Source: Methylobacterium sp. J-078
Lineage (GTDB): Bacteria; Pseudomonadota; Alphaproteobacteria; Rhizobiales; Beijerinckiaceae
DNA length: 64,000 bases
NCBI RefSeq assembly: GCF_022829285.1
Contig: NZ_JAKSYI010000055.1
Location: 236,074-300,073, forward strand
Direction: 5' to 3'
Shown here one piece after another: positions 8,180-22,485 of this stretch (position 1 is its first letter; every line of letters begins with the position of its first letter). Under the pieces are notes generated by a model. It made no database searches. It had not been told where the DNA came from and was given only the letters and a program-made list of their open reading frames with translations. Position numbers and translations under genes: made by a program.

Positions 8180-9109
8180 TCAGTCCTTGTCGGCGTCCTT
8201 CGCGGTCGTGCCCGGCACGATCGTGGCGCCGCCGATTACCCGGACGGGACGCTTGGCGTCCGCCGGCACGTCCTTCCAGTTCTGGGCCGCCTTGTCCGGC
8301 GGTGGCTGTACGGCGGCCGGCGTCGTGCTCGTGGCGGACGTGGCCGGCGTCATCGCCTGGGGCGGCGCGATCGCGGCGCTAGCCGCCCCGGCCTTGGCTT
8401 CGGGCGGCGCGGCCACGGCCGGCACATCGGAGAGCTTCGGAGCCTCCGGCGTCGCGGCTGGGGACGCCGTCTTCGGCGGCGGGTTCAGACGCACCACCTT
8501 GCGGGGCGTCTCGGCTTTCGGGCGTGCCTCCGGCGCCCGGGCGTCCGGGTTGAGGCCCATCGGGTTCCGGTCGGCCGGCTCGACCCGGGGGGACGTCGTG
8601 GCACGCGGCCCGGGATCGGGTCGCGCGGCGAGATCGGACCGTCCGGCCAAGTCGGCGGGCGCGCGGCGTGGTTGAGTCTGCGGGAACGGGATGTCGGCGG
8701 GCGGAACGATGCGCTCGGCCTCGCGAATCGGCCGGCGCGGCGCCTCGTCCTCCTCGGTCCAGCCGTAACCGGGCGCGCGGCGCACGATTCGGGCAGGCAT
8801 CTCGGGGGGCGGTGCGGTGAGGCGCTGGCGCCCGAGGACCCGGCCGTCGCGGGCATCCACGAACAGCCGCACCCGCTCGCCGTAGGGATTCGAAGCTTCG
8901 ACGATGTAGGCCTGCCCGTCGAAGCGGGGGCGCGTCACCTCGGTGAAACCGCGCTCATTCAGGCGCCAGACGACGGCGCGCGGCGGCATGAACAGGTCCG
9001 GCTCGTGGGCGTATTGCGCCCGCGCCGTGCCGGAACCCAGAGCCGTCAGGCAGAGAAGGAGCGCCAGGGAGCCTGCCGATGTGGCACGGCGTGACGGGAA
9101 TGCGCGCAT
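8180..9109 (-). CDS. Secreted proline/alanine-rich protein with a PepSY-like N-terminal segment
   Basis: I do not recognise a specific family. The start at 9109 gives a signal peptide (MRAFPSRR, then SAGSLALLLCLTALGSGTARAQ, cleavage near residue 28) and an AGGA site five bases upstream. Residues about 30-100 (RRPRAVVW to GRVLGRQRLT) read like the small beta domain seen in PepSY-type proteins, with YIVEASNPYGERVRLFVDAR as its core. The remaining 200 residues are rich in Pro, Ala and charged residues with no clear domain, so are probably disordered. The protein should be periplasmic. It is convergent with the fds operon and separated from it by a hairpin, so is probably unrelated to formate metabolism. 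A start at 9133 is also possible but leaves a poorer signal. Confidence 0.75.
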   Translation of the reverse strand: MRAFPSRRATSAGSLALLLCLTALGSGTARAQYAHEPDLFMPPRAVVWRLNERGFTEVTRPRFDGQAYIVEASNPYGERVRLFVDARDGRVLGRQRLTAPPPEMPARIVRRAPGYGWTEEDEAPRRPIREAERIVPPADIPFPQTQPRRAPADLAGRSDLAARPDPGPRATTSPRVEPADRNPMGLNPDARAPEARPKAETPRKVVRLNPPPKTASPAATPEAPKLSDVPAVAAPPEAKAGAASAAIAPPQAMTPATSATSTTPAAVQPPPDKAAQNWKDVPADAKRPVRVIGGATIVPGTTAKDADKD

Positions 9110-9732
9110 CAGCGTCCTGCGACACAGAGCCATGGATGACGGTTTCCGAAAGTGGGCTCGGTCCGGGGGCCAGCTGTTGGCGCGGGTCCCCCGGTGACGA
9201 TCCGCCGGGTCTCTCCGACCCCGCATGCCGCTTGTGCTCGGCGAGGCTTGATAGACCGTGGGAATGGGGCGAGATTGCGGGCCGGGCGTGGCGGAATCGG
9301 CGTCTGTTCCACCGTAAGATGTCCGGGCCGCGAAGGGGCTGCGTCAACATCGCGTTCGTCCCGAGCGGCAATGCGCCGGAAAACCGCGATGTGCGTCTCG
9401 GCACGCCCTTGCTGGAGCGTTTAAAATCTGTCACTTTCCCTCGGTAGGACAGCAAGGCTGTCCCATTTCCGGCAGCACGCCTGCGCGGATGGCTGTGAGG
9501 ATCTCGCTCAGGTGACGTTGCCGGCGACCAAACGAGATTCGAAGCCGGTTGCCGTGACGGCGATCCGGGCCCGCACGGCTTGAGACCAAGCCGGCGTCGA
9601 GCCCGCAAGGAGCGGGCGCTTCTGACCGAAGAACCCGCTTAGAGCCGACGCTGTCGAGAGACGCGAAACCCGGAGGCCCCTTGGCCCCTGGGCATGAAAC
9701 ATGCTCGCATGCGGGCAGGTCGGAGGCGAAGG
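9110..9732. other. Intergenic region upstream of gltB
   Basis: About 620 bases between a leftward gene and gltB. It must contain the gltB promoter. An AT-leaning patch (TTTAAAATCTGTCAC) lies at about 9420-9434. I see no gene on either strand whose translation looks like a protein. Confidence 0.5.
9447..9463. promoter_or_regulatory. Palindrome GGACAGC-AAG-GCTGTCC upstream of gltB
   Basis: A perfect 7-base inverted repeat around three bases, about 270 bases before the gltB start and just downstream of the AT-leaning patch. It could be an operator or a small 5' leader hairpin. What recognises it is unknown. Confidence 0.35.
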
Positions 9733-14448
<4,716 letters not shown>

Positions 14449-14574
14449 ATCCTGCGACACTGACGGAAGAGGCGGATCGGCGCAGATGCCGGTCCGGTGG
14501 ATAACAGCGGAACAGGCCGATCCGGCCGCCATCCGCGCGACGGATCAGACAGACTCGCGAAAGACGATCAGACG

Positions 14575-16005
<1,431 letters not shown>

Positions 16006-16017
16006 CGAGACGTTCGA

Positions 16018-16042
16018 CCGGACTGCGACTGTCGCAGTCCGG
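16018..16042. terminator. 25-base perfect palindrome after gltD, likely terminator
   Basis: Left arm 16018-16029 (CCGGACTGCGAC), one central base, right arm 16031-16042 (GTCGCAGTCCGG). In RNA it would fold into a strong GC-rich hairpin 12 bases after the gltD stop. No T-run follows. Because fdh4A starts only 58 bases later, it could instead be an operator for that gene. Confidence 0.55.
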
Positions 16043-16100
16043 AACACGCCGGCCCCGCGCATGATTGCCGTCCTGACACGAATCACGTCTGGACCCGCGC

Positions 16101-18416
16101 ATGACCAAGCCGATGGCCGAACCCAAGATCGAACCCTATGAGGGCCCGGCGGGGGGCTGGGGTTCGGCGGGCTCCCTGGCCGAGATCCTGACGCGAGAGC
16201 AGATCCCGGTCTCGGGCGCGGCCCTGCTGTTGAAGCAGAACAAGCCCGACGGCTTCATGTGCACGTCCTGCGCCTGGTCGAAGCCGGCCAAGCCCAATAC
16301 CTTCGAGTATTGCGAGAACGGCGCCAAGGCGACCGTCTGGGAGCAGACGGCCAAGCGCGTCGGGCCGGATTTCTTCGCCCGGCATTCGGTGACCGAACTT
16401 CTCACCTGGACGGACTACGCCCTCGAAGAGAAGGGCCGGCTGACCCACCCGCTCCGCTACGACTCCGAGAGCGACCGTTACCTCCCGGTGACTTGGGCGG
16501 ACGCGTTCGCCGAGATCGGGCGCGAGTTGCGCGCCCTCGATCCGAACGCGGTGGTCTACTACACGTCGGGCCGCGCCTCCCTCGAGACTTCGTACATGTA
16601 CGCGCTGATGGCGCGCATGCACGGCACCAACAACCTGCCCGATTCCTCGAACATGTGCCACGAGCCGACCTCGGTCGGCCTCAAATCCTCGATTGGGTCG
16701 CCGGTCGGCACCACGATCCTGGAAGACTTCGAGTCCACCGATCTGATCCTGTTCTTCGGCCAGAATGTCGGCTCGAACGCCCCCCGCATGCTCCACCCGC
16801 TGCAGGAGGCGCGGAAGCGGCGCGTTCCGATCATCACCTTCAATCCGCTGCGGGAGCGTGGCCTGGAGCGCTTCACCAACCCGCAATCGCCGTCCGAGAT
16901 GCTGACGCGGACCTCGACCGAGATCTCGACCCAGTACCATCAGGTCAAGGCGGGCGGTGACCTCGCAGCGATCACCGGGATGTGCAAGGTCCTGATCGCC
17001 GCCGACCGCGAGGCCATGGAGGTCGGGCGCCCGCGCATCCTCGACGTCGATTTCATCGCCGAGCACACACACGGCTTCCGCGAGTTCGTCGCCTTCTGCG
17101 ATTCCCAAGGCTGGGCGGAGATCGAAGCGCGCTCGGGGCTGACACGCGAAGCGCTGGAGGCGGCCGCCACCGTCTACGCGCGCGCCCGCTCGGTGATCGC
17201 GGTCTACGGCATGGGCCTCACCCAGCACCGCCGTGGCACCGAGGGCGTGCAGATGCTCGTCAACCTCATGCTGCTGCGCGGCAATGTCGGCCGCCCCGGG
17301 GCCGGGCTCTGCCCGGTGCGCGGGCATTCCAACGTGCAGGGGCAGCGCACCGTCGGCATCACGGAGAAGCCGGAACTGGCGCCGCTGGACAAGCTCAAGG
17401 AACTCTACGGTTTCGAGCCGCCGCGAGAGAAGGGCCGCAACACCGTCGAGGCCTGCGAGGGCATCATTTCCGGGGCGGTGAGGGCGTTCATCGGTCTCGG
17501 CGGCAACTTCGTCCGGGCGGTGCCCGATACGGTCCGCATGGAGGAGGCTTGGCGCGCTTTGCGCCTCTCGGTGCAGATCTCGACCAAGCTCAACCGCTCG
17601 CACCTCGTGCGGGGCGCGGTCTCCTACATCCTGCCGTGCCTCGGCCGCATCGAGGTCGACGTGCAGGCGAGCGGACCGCAGGCGGTCTCGATGGAGGATT
17701 CGACCTCCTGCTTCCACGGCTCGCGCGGCCAGACCAAGCCCGTCAGCGACGGGGTGCGGTCGGAGCCCTGGATCGTCGCCGAGATGGCCAAGGCGGTGCT
17801 GCCGCCGAACCCGAAGGTGGATTGGAACGCCTGGGTCGGGGACTACGCCCGGGTCCGCGACGCGATCGAGGCGACCTATCCGGACGTGTTCCACGATCTG
17901 AACGGCCGGATGTTCCAGCCCGGCGGTCTGCACAAACCCCTCGCGGCCCGCGACCGCAAGTGGGACACGGAGACCGGCAAGGCCAACTTCACCGTCCCGG
18001 GCGGCCTGGAGGCGGACCCGGACATGCGCAGCAATCGCCGCGACGTGCTCGACCTGATCACCCTGCGCTCCAACGACCAGTTCAACACCACCGTCTACGG
18101 CTACGACGACCGCTTCCGCGGCGTGAAGGGCACCCGGATGGTGCTGTTCATGAACGTCAACGACGTGGAGCGACTCGGGCTCTCCGATGGCGAGACCGTG
18201 GATCTCTGCACCGAGGCCGACGACGAATTCGTGCGGGAGGTCAGCGGCCTGCGGGTGATCCAGTACAGCATCCCCGAGGGCAATGTCGGCGGCTATTACC
18301 CCGAACTCAACGCCTTGATTCCGCTCTGGCATTACGACGCGCAGGCCATGACGCCGGCCGCCAAGGCGATCCCGGTGCGCATACGGAAAGGAACGCGGAT
18401 CGCCGTCGCCGATTGA
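16101..18416 (+). CDS. fdh4A: YdeP/FdhF-family molybdopterin oxidoreductase, FDH4-like formate dehydrogenase
   Basis: A 771-residue molybdopterin oxidoreductase of the FdhF/YdeP (CbbBc) branch. M. extorquens Fdh4A belongs to this branch and is linked genetically to formate oxidation during growth on methanol; I assign it by that recalled relationship. The N-terminus has only three cluster cysteines, Cys54, Cys57 (CTSCAWSKP) and Cys71 (FEYCENGAKA), as usual for YdeP proteins. The molybdenum-site pair is Cys186-His187 in SSNMCHEPTSVGL, analogous to the Sec-His of E. coli FdhF. The block NPLRERGLERF and the C-terminal molydopterin dinucleotide-binding domain are present. There is no NAD/FMN or ferredoxin module, so the electron acceptor is unknown. 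It has no signal peptide and should be cytoplasmic. Confidence 0.85.
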   Translation: MTKPMAEPKIEPYEGPAGGWGSAGSLAEILTREQIPVSGAALLLKQNKPDGFMCTSCAWSKPAKPNTFEYCENGAKATVWEQTAKRVGPDFFARHSVTELLTWTDYALEEKGRLTHPLRYDSESDRYLPVTWADAFAEIGRELRALDPNAVVYYTSGRASLETSYMYALMARMHGTNNLPDSSNMCHEPTSVGLKSSIGSPVGTTILEDFESTDLILFFGQNVGSNAPRMLHPLQEARKRRVPIITFNPLRERGLERFTNPQSPSEMLTRTSTEISTQYHQVKAGGDLAAITGMCKVLIAADREAMEVGRPRILDVDFIAEHTHGFREFVAFCDSQGWAEIEARSGLTREALEAAATVYARARSVIAVYGMGLTQHRRGTEGVQMLVNLMLLRGNVGRPGAGLCPVRGHSNVQGQRTVGITEKPELAPLDKLKELYGFEPPREKGRNTVEACEGIISGAVRAFIGLGGNFVRAVPDTVRMEEAWRALRLSVQISTKLNRSHLVRGAVSYILPCLGRIEVDVQASGPQAVSMEDSTSCFHGSRGQTKPVSDGVRSEPWIVAEMAKAVLPPNPKVDWNAWVGDYARVRDAIEATYPDVFHDLNGRMFQPGGLHKPLAARDRKWDTETGKANFTVPGGLEADPDMRSNRRDVLDLITLRSNDQFNTTVYGYDDRFRGVKGTRMVLFMNVNDVERLGLSDGETVDLCTEADDEFVREVSGLRVIQYSIPEGNVGGYYPELNALIPLWHYDAQAMTPAAKAIPVRIRKGTRIAVAD

Positions 18417-18480
18417 CGCCGGCGCGGTTTTCCGGAGCCGCTCCCCTCGACGGCCGGCGCCACCGACCCATAATCGGGGC

Positions 18481-18801
18481 ATGGAACGCTCCGACGACGC
18501 CCATGACCGCGACGCCCATGACCGTCGCCAGGCCATCATCGACCGGATGCTCGCGCAGGCGCTGCATCCGGTCTCCAACGATCGGAGCCCGAGCCATGAC
18601 GGGCTGCCGGAGGACATGCGGCTGGTGGTGGATGTGCTCCTGGCCAAGGCCGAGGCGCAGCGGCAGCGTCGCCTGACCTATGAGGATCTGGAGGAGGCAC
18701 TGCCGCCGCGTGACGTGACCGCCGAGGATCTGGAAGCGATCTTCTGGATCCTGTCCGAGCATGGCATCGCCATCGAGGACGGAGATCCCGCCGGAGACTG
18801 A
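18481..18801 (+). CDS. Stand-alone sigma-70 region 1.1-like protein downstream of fdh4A (Fdh4B position)
   Basis: A 106-residue acidic protein. Residues about 12-58 are predicted helical; residues 59-104 (RQRRLTYEDLEEALPPRD, then EDLEAIFWILSEHGIAIED) closely follow the pattern of region 1.1 of primary sigma factors, which in RpoD reads roughly L-T-Y-x-E-(I/V/L)-N-x-x-L-P and ends M-x-E-x-G-I-x-V. No sigma regions 2-4 follow, so it cannot be a sigma factor by itself. It lies 64 bases downstream of the FDH4-like gene on the same strand, the position where M. extorquens has a small fdh4B gene; I believe this is its counterpart but cannot confirm it. Region 1.1 mimics DNA and gates the RNA polymerase channel, so a regulatory or anti-sigma-like role is one idea; an assembly role is another. 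Confidence 0.8.
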   Translation: MERSDDAHDRDAHDRRQAIIDRMLAQALHPVSNDRSPSHDGLPEDMRLVVDVLLAKAEAQRQRRLTYEDLEEALPPRDVTAEDLEAIFWILSEHGIAIEDGDPAGD

Positions 18802-19001
18802 GCGCAACCGCACGAGACTCATGGCCGATAGACTTGGGAACGACGGTCGATCCCTCCAATGCGGTCTGCCGAGCGTGACACGAATGCCAGTCACGTTCCG
18901 GCCCTCCCTCGCATCCGCCGAAGAACCGCTCTATAAGCCGCGCTCCTCCACGGGGCCTTCCGCCTGCGCGGAGCCGACCGAAAGGCGGAACGGAGACGAT
19001 T

Positions 19002-20384
19002 ATGGCCGAGCGTTGGACACCGAAGACCTGGCGAAACCTGCCGATCCAGCAGGTGCCCGCCTATCCGGATGCCGCCGCCCTGGAATCGGTCGAGTCGCAG
19101 CTCGCGAGCTTTCCGCCGCTGGTTTTTGCAGGTGAGGCGCGCAAGCTGAAGTCCGCGCTGGCCCGCGTCTCCACCGGCGACGCCTTCCTGCTCCAGGGCG
19201 GGGATTGCGCCGAGAGCTTCGACGAGCATTCGGCCGACAACATCCGCGATTTCTTCCGCGTGTTCCTGCAGATGGCGCTGGTCCTCACCTTCGCGGGCGG
19301 TTCGCCCGTGGTGAAGGTCGGCCGGATCGCCGGGCAGTTCGCCAAGCCGCGCTCCTCGCCCACCGAGACGATCGGGGGCGTGACGCTGCCGAGCTACCGT
19401 GGCGACATCGTCAACGGGCTCACCTTCACGGAAGAGGCGCGGGTGCCCGATCCGCGCCGTCAGCTCGAGGCGTACCGTCAGTCGGCGGCGACGCTCAACC
19501 TCCTGCGCGCCTTCGCCACCGGCGGCTACGCCAACTTGGAGAACTCGCACCGCTGGATGCTCGGCTTCGTGAAGGATTCGCCGCAATCCTCGCGTTACGC
19601 CGATTGCGCCGAGCGCATGACCGAGACGCTCGACTTCATGCGGGCCATCGGCATCAACCCGGAGACGCATCAGGAAGTCCGCACCACGGATTTCTACACC
19701 AGCCACGAGGCTCTGCTGCTCGGCTACGAGGAGGCGCTCACCCGCGTCGATTCGACGAGCGGCGACTGGTACGCCACCTCGGGCCACATGCTCTGGATCG
19801 GCGACCGGACCCGCCAGCCGGACCATGCCCATGTCGAGTACGCGCGCGGGATCAAGAACCCGATCGGCCTCAAGTGCGGCCCGTCGATGAACGCCGAGGG
19901 CTTGATCCGGCTTGTGGATCAGCTCAACCCGGCCAACGAGGCCGGGCGCCTGACGCTGATCTGCCGGTTCGGCGCCGACAAGGTCGGCGACCACCTACCG
20001 GGCCTGATCCGGGCGATCGAGCGCGAGGGACGCAACGTGGTCTGGGTCTGCGATCCCATGCACGGCAACACGATCTCGGCCGGCGGTTACAAGACGCGGC
20101 CGTTCGAGCGCGTGATGCAGGAGATCGAGGGCTTCTTCGGTGTCCACCGCGCCGAGGGTACGGTCGCGGGCGGTATCCACCTGGAGATGACCGGCAAGGA
20201 CGTCACCGAGTGCACCGGCGGTGCTCGGGCCCTCACGGCCGAGGACCTGCAGGACCGCTACCACACCTACTGCGATCCCCGGCTCAACGCGGAGCAGGCC
20301 CTCGAAGTAGCCTTCCTCACCGCCGAACTGGTCAAGCGCGAGCGCACCGCGATCGAGCGGCCGCGCCTCGACGCCGCCGAGTAG
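19002..20384 (+). CDS. Class II 3-deoxy-7-phosphoheptulonate (DAHP) synthase
   Basis: First step of the shikimate pathway: condenses phosphoenolpyruvate and erythrose 4-phosphate. The 460-residue length and sequence are those of the plant/mycobacterial class II type: [19 protein letters not shown] at the N-terminus, [11 protein letters not shown] with the metal-ligand Cys69, [43 protein letters not shown] and [10 protein letters not shown]. The ATG follows GGAG. It is probably transcribed alone: 200 bases separate it from the sigma-1.1 gene, including a possible CGTGAC/GTCACG inverted repeat at about 18876-18897, and the next gene is convergent. Any feedback control cannot be read from the sequence. 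Confidence 0.95.
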   Translation: MAERWTPKTWRNLPIQQVPAYPDAAALESVESQLASFPPLVFAGEARKLKSALARVSTGDAFLLQGGDCAESFDEHSADNIRDFFRVFLQMALVLTFAGGSPVVKVGRIAGQFAKPRSSPTETIGGVTLPSYRGDIVNGLTFTEEARVPDPRRQLEAYRQSAATLNLLRAFATGGYANLENSHRWMLGFVKDSPQSSRYADCAERMTETLDFMRAIGINPETHQEVRTTDFYTSHEALLLGYEEALTRVDSTSGDWYATSGHMLWIGDRTRQPDHAHVEYARGIKNPIGLKCGPSMNAEGLIRLVDQLNPANEAGRLTLICRFGADKVGDHLPGLIRAIEREGRNVVWVCDPMHGNTISAGGYKTRPFERVMQEIEGFFGVHRAEGTVAGGIHLEMTGKDVTECTGGARALTAEDLQDRYHTYCDPRLNAEQALEVAFLTAELVKRERTAIERPRLDAAE

Positions 20385-20441
20385 AGCCCAAACATGGCGG
20401 GTTGGTGCCGCGGCACCGGCTCGCCTGCGATCGCGCGGGCT

Positions 20442-21497
20442 TCAGGCGGCGATCATCGCGTCCCCGAAATGGCGCACCAGCCCCATCTCAAGCTTGCCGG
20501 TCATGCCTTCGAGGATCGCCATGGCATCCCGGGCCGGCATCGGCGGCTTGTAGGAGCGGCGCTCGGTCAGCGCCGCGTAGATGTCGCAGATTGTCAGCAG
20601 CCGGACGGTGTCGCTGATTTCTGCGCCAACGAGTCCGTCCGGATAGCCTGAGCCGTCCAGCATCTCATGATGGTGGCGGACGGCGCCGAGGGTGGCGGCA
20701 TCGCAACCGCTTTCCTTCAGGATGTCGTACCCGATGACCGGGTGACGCCGCATGATCGCGGTTTCGTCCGCATCGAGCCGCCCCGGCTTGTTCAGAATCT
20801 CGCGGGGGATGCGCGCCTTACCGACATCGTGCAGCAGGGCGGCGCGCACGAAGTGCTCGCGATCCTCCGCGCGGAAGCCGAGATGCAGCACGAATTGCGC
20901 GGCCACGCCGGCCACCAGCAGGCAATGCTGGTAGGTCGCGTCGTCGTGGGTCCAGACCGTCTCGAGCCAGCGGGTCAGGCCGCCCTCGCGCACGGCCGAC
21001 AGGATGGGGCTGAGCCCCGCGTCGATCATCGGGAGGTGGATCGTGCCGCCGTCGCGAACGCCGTCGAACAGGTCGGTGAGGACCTCCGTCGCCTGGGAGA
21101 TGCCCCGGAGCACGGGCTCGGCCACCGGGTCGGGCTCCGGCGGGGCGATCTGATCGAGGAGTGCCTGGATGACGATGTGCGGCGCCGTATAGGCCGGGAA
21201 GCAGACGGTCGCGCCGAGATCGCGGGCGAGACGGAGGTCCTGATCGGAGGTCGAGCGCAGCAGGCAGAGGAGCGGGATCGCGGCTGCCTTCCCGTGAGGC
21301 ACGAATGCGCGCAGACGGTCCACGGCCTCGCGACGGTTCAGGGTCAGATCCGAGACGACGGCGCGGGGCGCGGAGCGGGCGGCCCGATTCTCGCCGGTCG
21401 CGAACACCTCGCAGGGTCCGATCGTCCTGATCAACGTTTCGAGCGCGGCGCTTCGATCCGGTCTGTCCGTCAGCAGAAAGATGGCGCTCTGTTGCAT
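20442..21497 (-). CDS. HD-GYP domain protein with degenerate receiver-like N-terminus
   Basis: Probable cyclic-di-GMP phosphodiesterase. In 351 residues, 1-120 resemble a receiver fold (IFLLTDRPDR, VVSDLTLNRREAVD, LLCLLRSTSDQD, FPAYTAPHI), but the conserved acidic pocket and lysine are poorly kept, so phosphorylation is doubtful. The HD-GYP domain at about 185-345 keeps the metal/catalytic set: His223-Asp224 (LLHDVGK), HHHE at 275-278 and the GYP triplet 284-286 (DGSGYPDGL). The start at 21497 gives the receiver-like strand at the N-terminus; a start at 21536 adds only 13 unconvincing residues. The upstream region is AT-rich. The substrate is inferred from the family. Confidence 0.88.
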   Translation of the reverse strand: MQQSAIFLLTDRPDRSAALETLIRTIGPCEVFATGENRAARSAPRAVVSDLTLNRREAVDRLRAFVPHGKAAAIPLLCLLRSTSDQDLRLARDLGATVCFPAYTAPHIVIQALLDQIAPPEPDPVAEPVLRGISQATEVLTDLFDGVRDGGTIHLPMIDAGLSPILSAVREGGLTRWLETVWTHDDATYQHCLLVAGVAAQFVLHLGFRAEDREHFVRAALLHDVGKARIPREILNKPGRLDADETAIMRRHPVIGYDILKESGCDAATLGAVRHHHEMLDGSGYPDGLVGAEISDTVRLLTICDIYAALTERRSYKPPMPARDAMAILEGMTGKLEMGLVRHFGDAMIAA

Positions 21498-22485
21498 GAA
21501 GCCACGGTCCCTCCCTACGCGACACGTACGCTGCAATTGAAAACAAGTCGTTTAACGCGAGCAACCGTCGGGTTCCGCGCGAACTAGCGCTCGACAGTCA
21601 TGATCAATCATCCCGATATAAAATAAACGCAATAACCATTGTCGAATATTAAATATAAATCCCTGTTGTCGTATTAATATATCGCAATCGATATATAACA
21701 TTCAATAATATCGAGCAGATCCTTTTTCATTGCAAAATCCGCCGAAAAGCAAGTGTGCAATCGAGAAGATCAGCATCGAACCAAATTCTAGAAATCCCGG
21801 CACCGCGCATCGCGCCGTGCGAGACACAGCATCGCTCGCACGTTCGGCAGTTTTTCGCGAAATCAGCAATTCAAGATCTTCCGAGCAGCGGTCGGACTTC
21901 CACTGTCTGCTTGGAGACATCAATCGTCGAAGTCGCTCGGTCCGGAAACCCATTGCTCGTTGCGCCGACCATATCGGGAGATTTTAGCCTTGGTGCCGGA
22001 CATAGCGTTGCCGATCGAGCCGAGCTCGATCTTCGAACCCCCGCCGCTTCGGCCGGCATTTCGCGGGTCCGTGCAGTTGGCGCAAGAAGCAGGGGAGGCC
22101 AAGGACGCCGACGTGGCGAAGATCAGGGTGTATCCGGCAAGAATCGAAGGCGAGCCTGCATCCCTCCCGACAGCGTGGTCGGCCGCTGCCGTCCCCGGAG
22201 GAATCATGAGGATCGGCGCGCACGCCATGCTGGCGTCGATGCGCGCACGGAGGCATCGCAGCGCGTAAGCTCGACCGACGCGAGCACGATACACACTCCG
22301 TTTCTCATCGTGACGACGGTTGGTTCGTGGTACACCAAGAGCCGCGATCCACGCATCTGTTCACGTTACGTTGTGGATTGGGATGGCCTCCTGAATAGGT
22401 CGATGCTCCCTGGCATCGACGCCCGCCGCCGGGTCTTCAAGCGCCCCGGCGCCTCCCCCTCTCGAACGTCCGTGATCCGTATCCC
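21498..22485. other. Gene-poor region with AT-rich patch between HD-GYP and glycosyltransferase genes
   Basis: About 990 bases between divergent genes. From about 21590 to 21750 the sequence is far richer in A/T than its surroundings and contains an 8-base inverted repeat ATATATCG-CAAT-CGATATAT (21677-21696). The rest returns towards normal composition. Short open frames exist on both strands (for example 21960-22268 rightward and 21920-22294 leftward), but none has a recognisable protein, a clear ribosome site or a conserved motif. It may be remnant DNA from a transfer event or a large regulatory region. Confidence 0.5.

Noticed and set aside
20404..20417. Palindrome GGTGCCGCGGCACC after the DAHP synthase gene
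   Set aside because: A perfect palindrome with no loop and no T-run; too common a pattern in GC-rich DNA to call a terminator.
21920..22294. A 124-codon leftward frame (and a 102-codon rightward one) in the gene-poor region
   Set aside because: No clear ribosome site, no recognised motif and no coupling to neighbours; kept only as a possible remnant.
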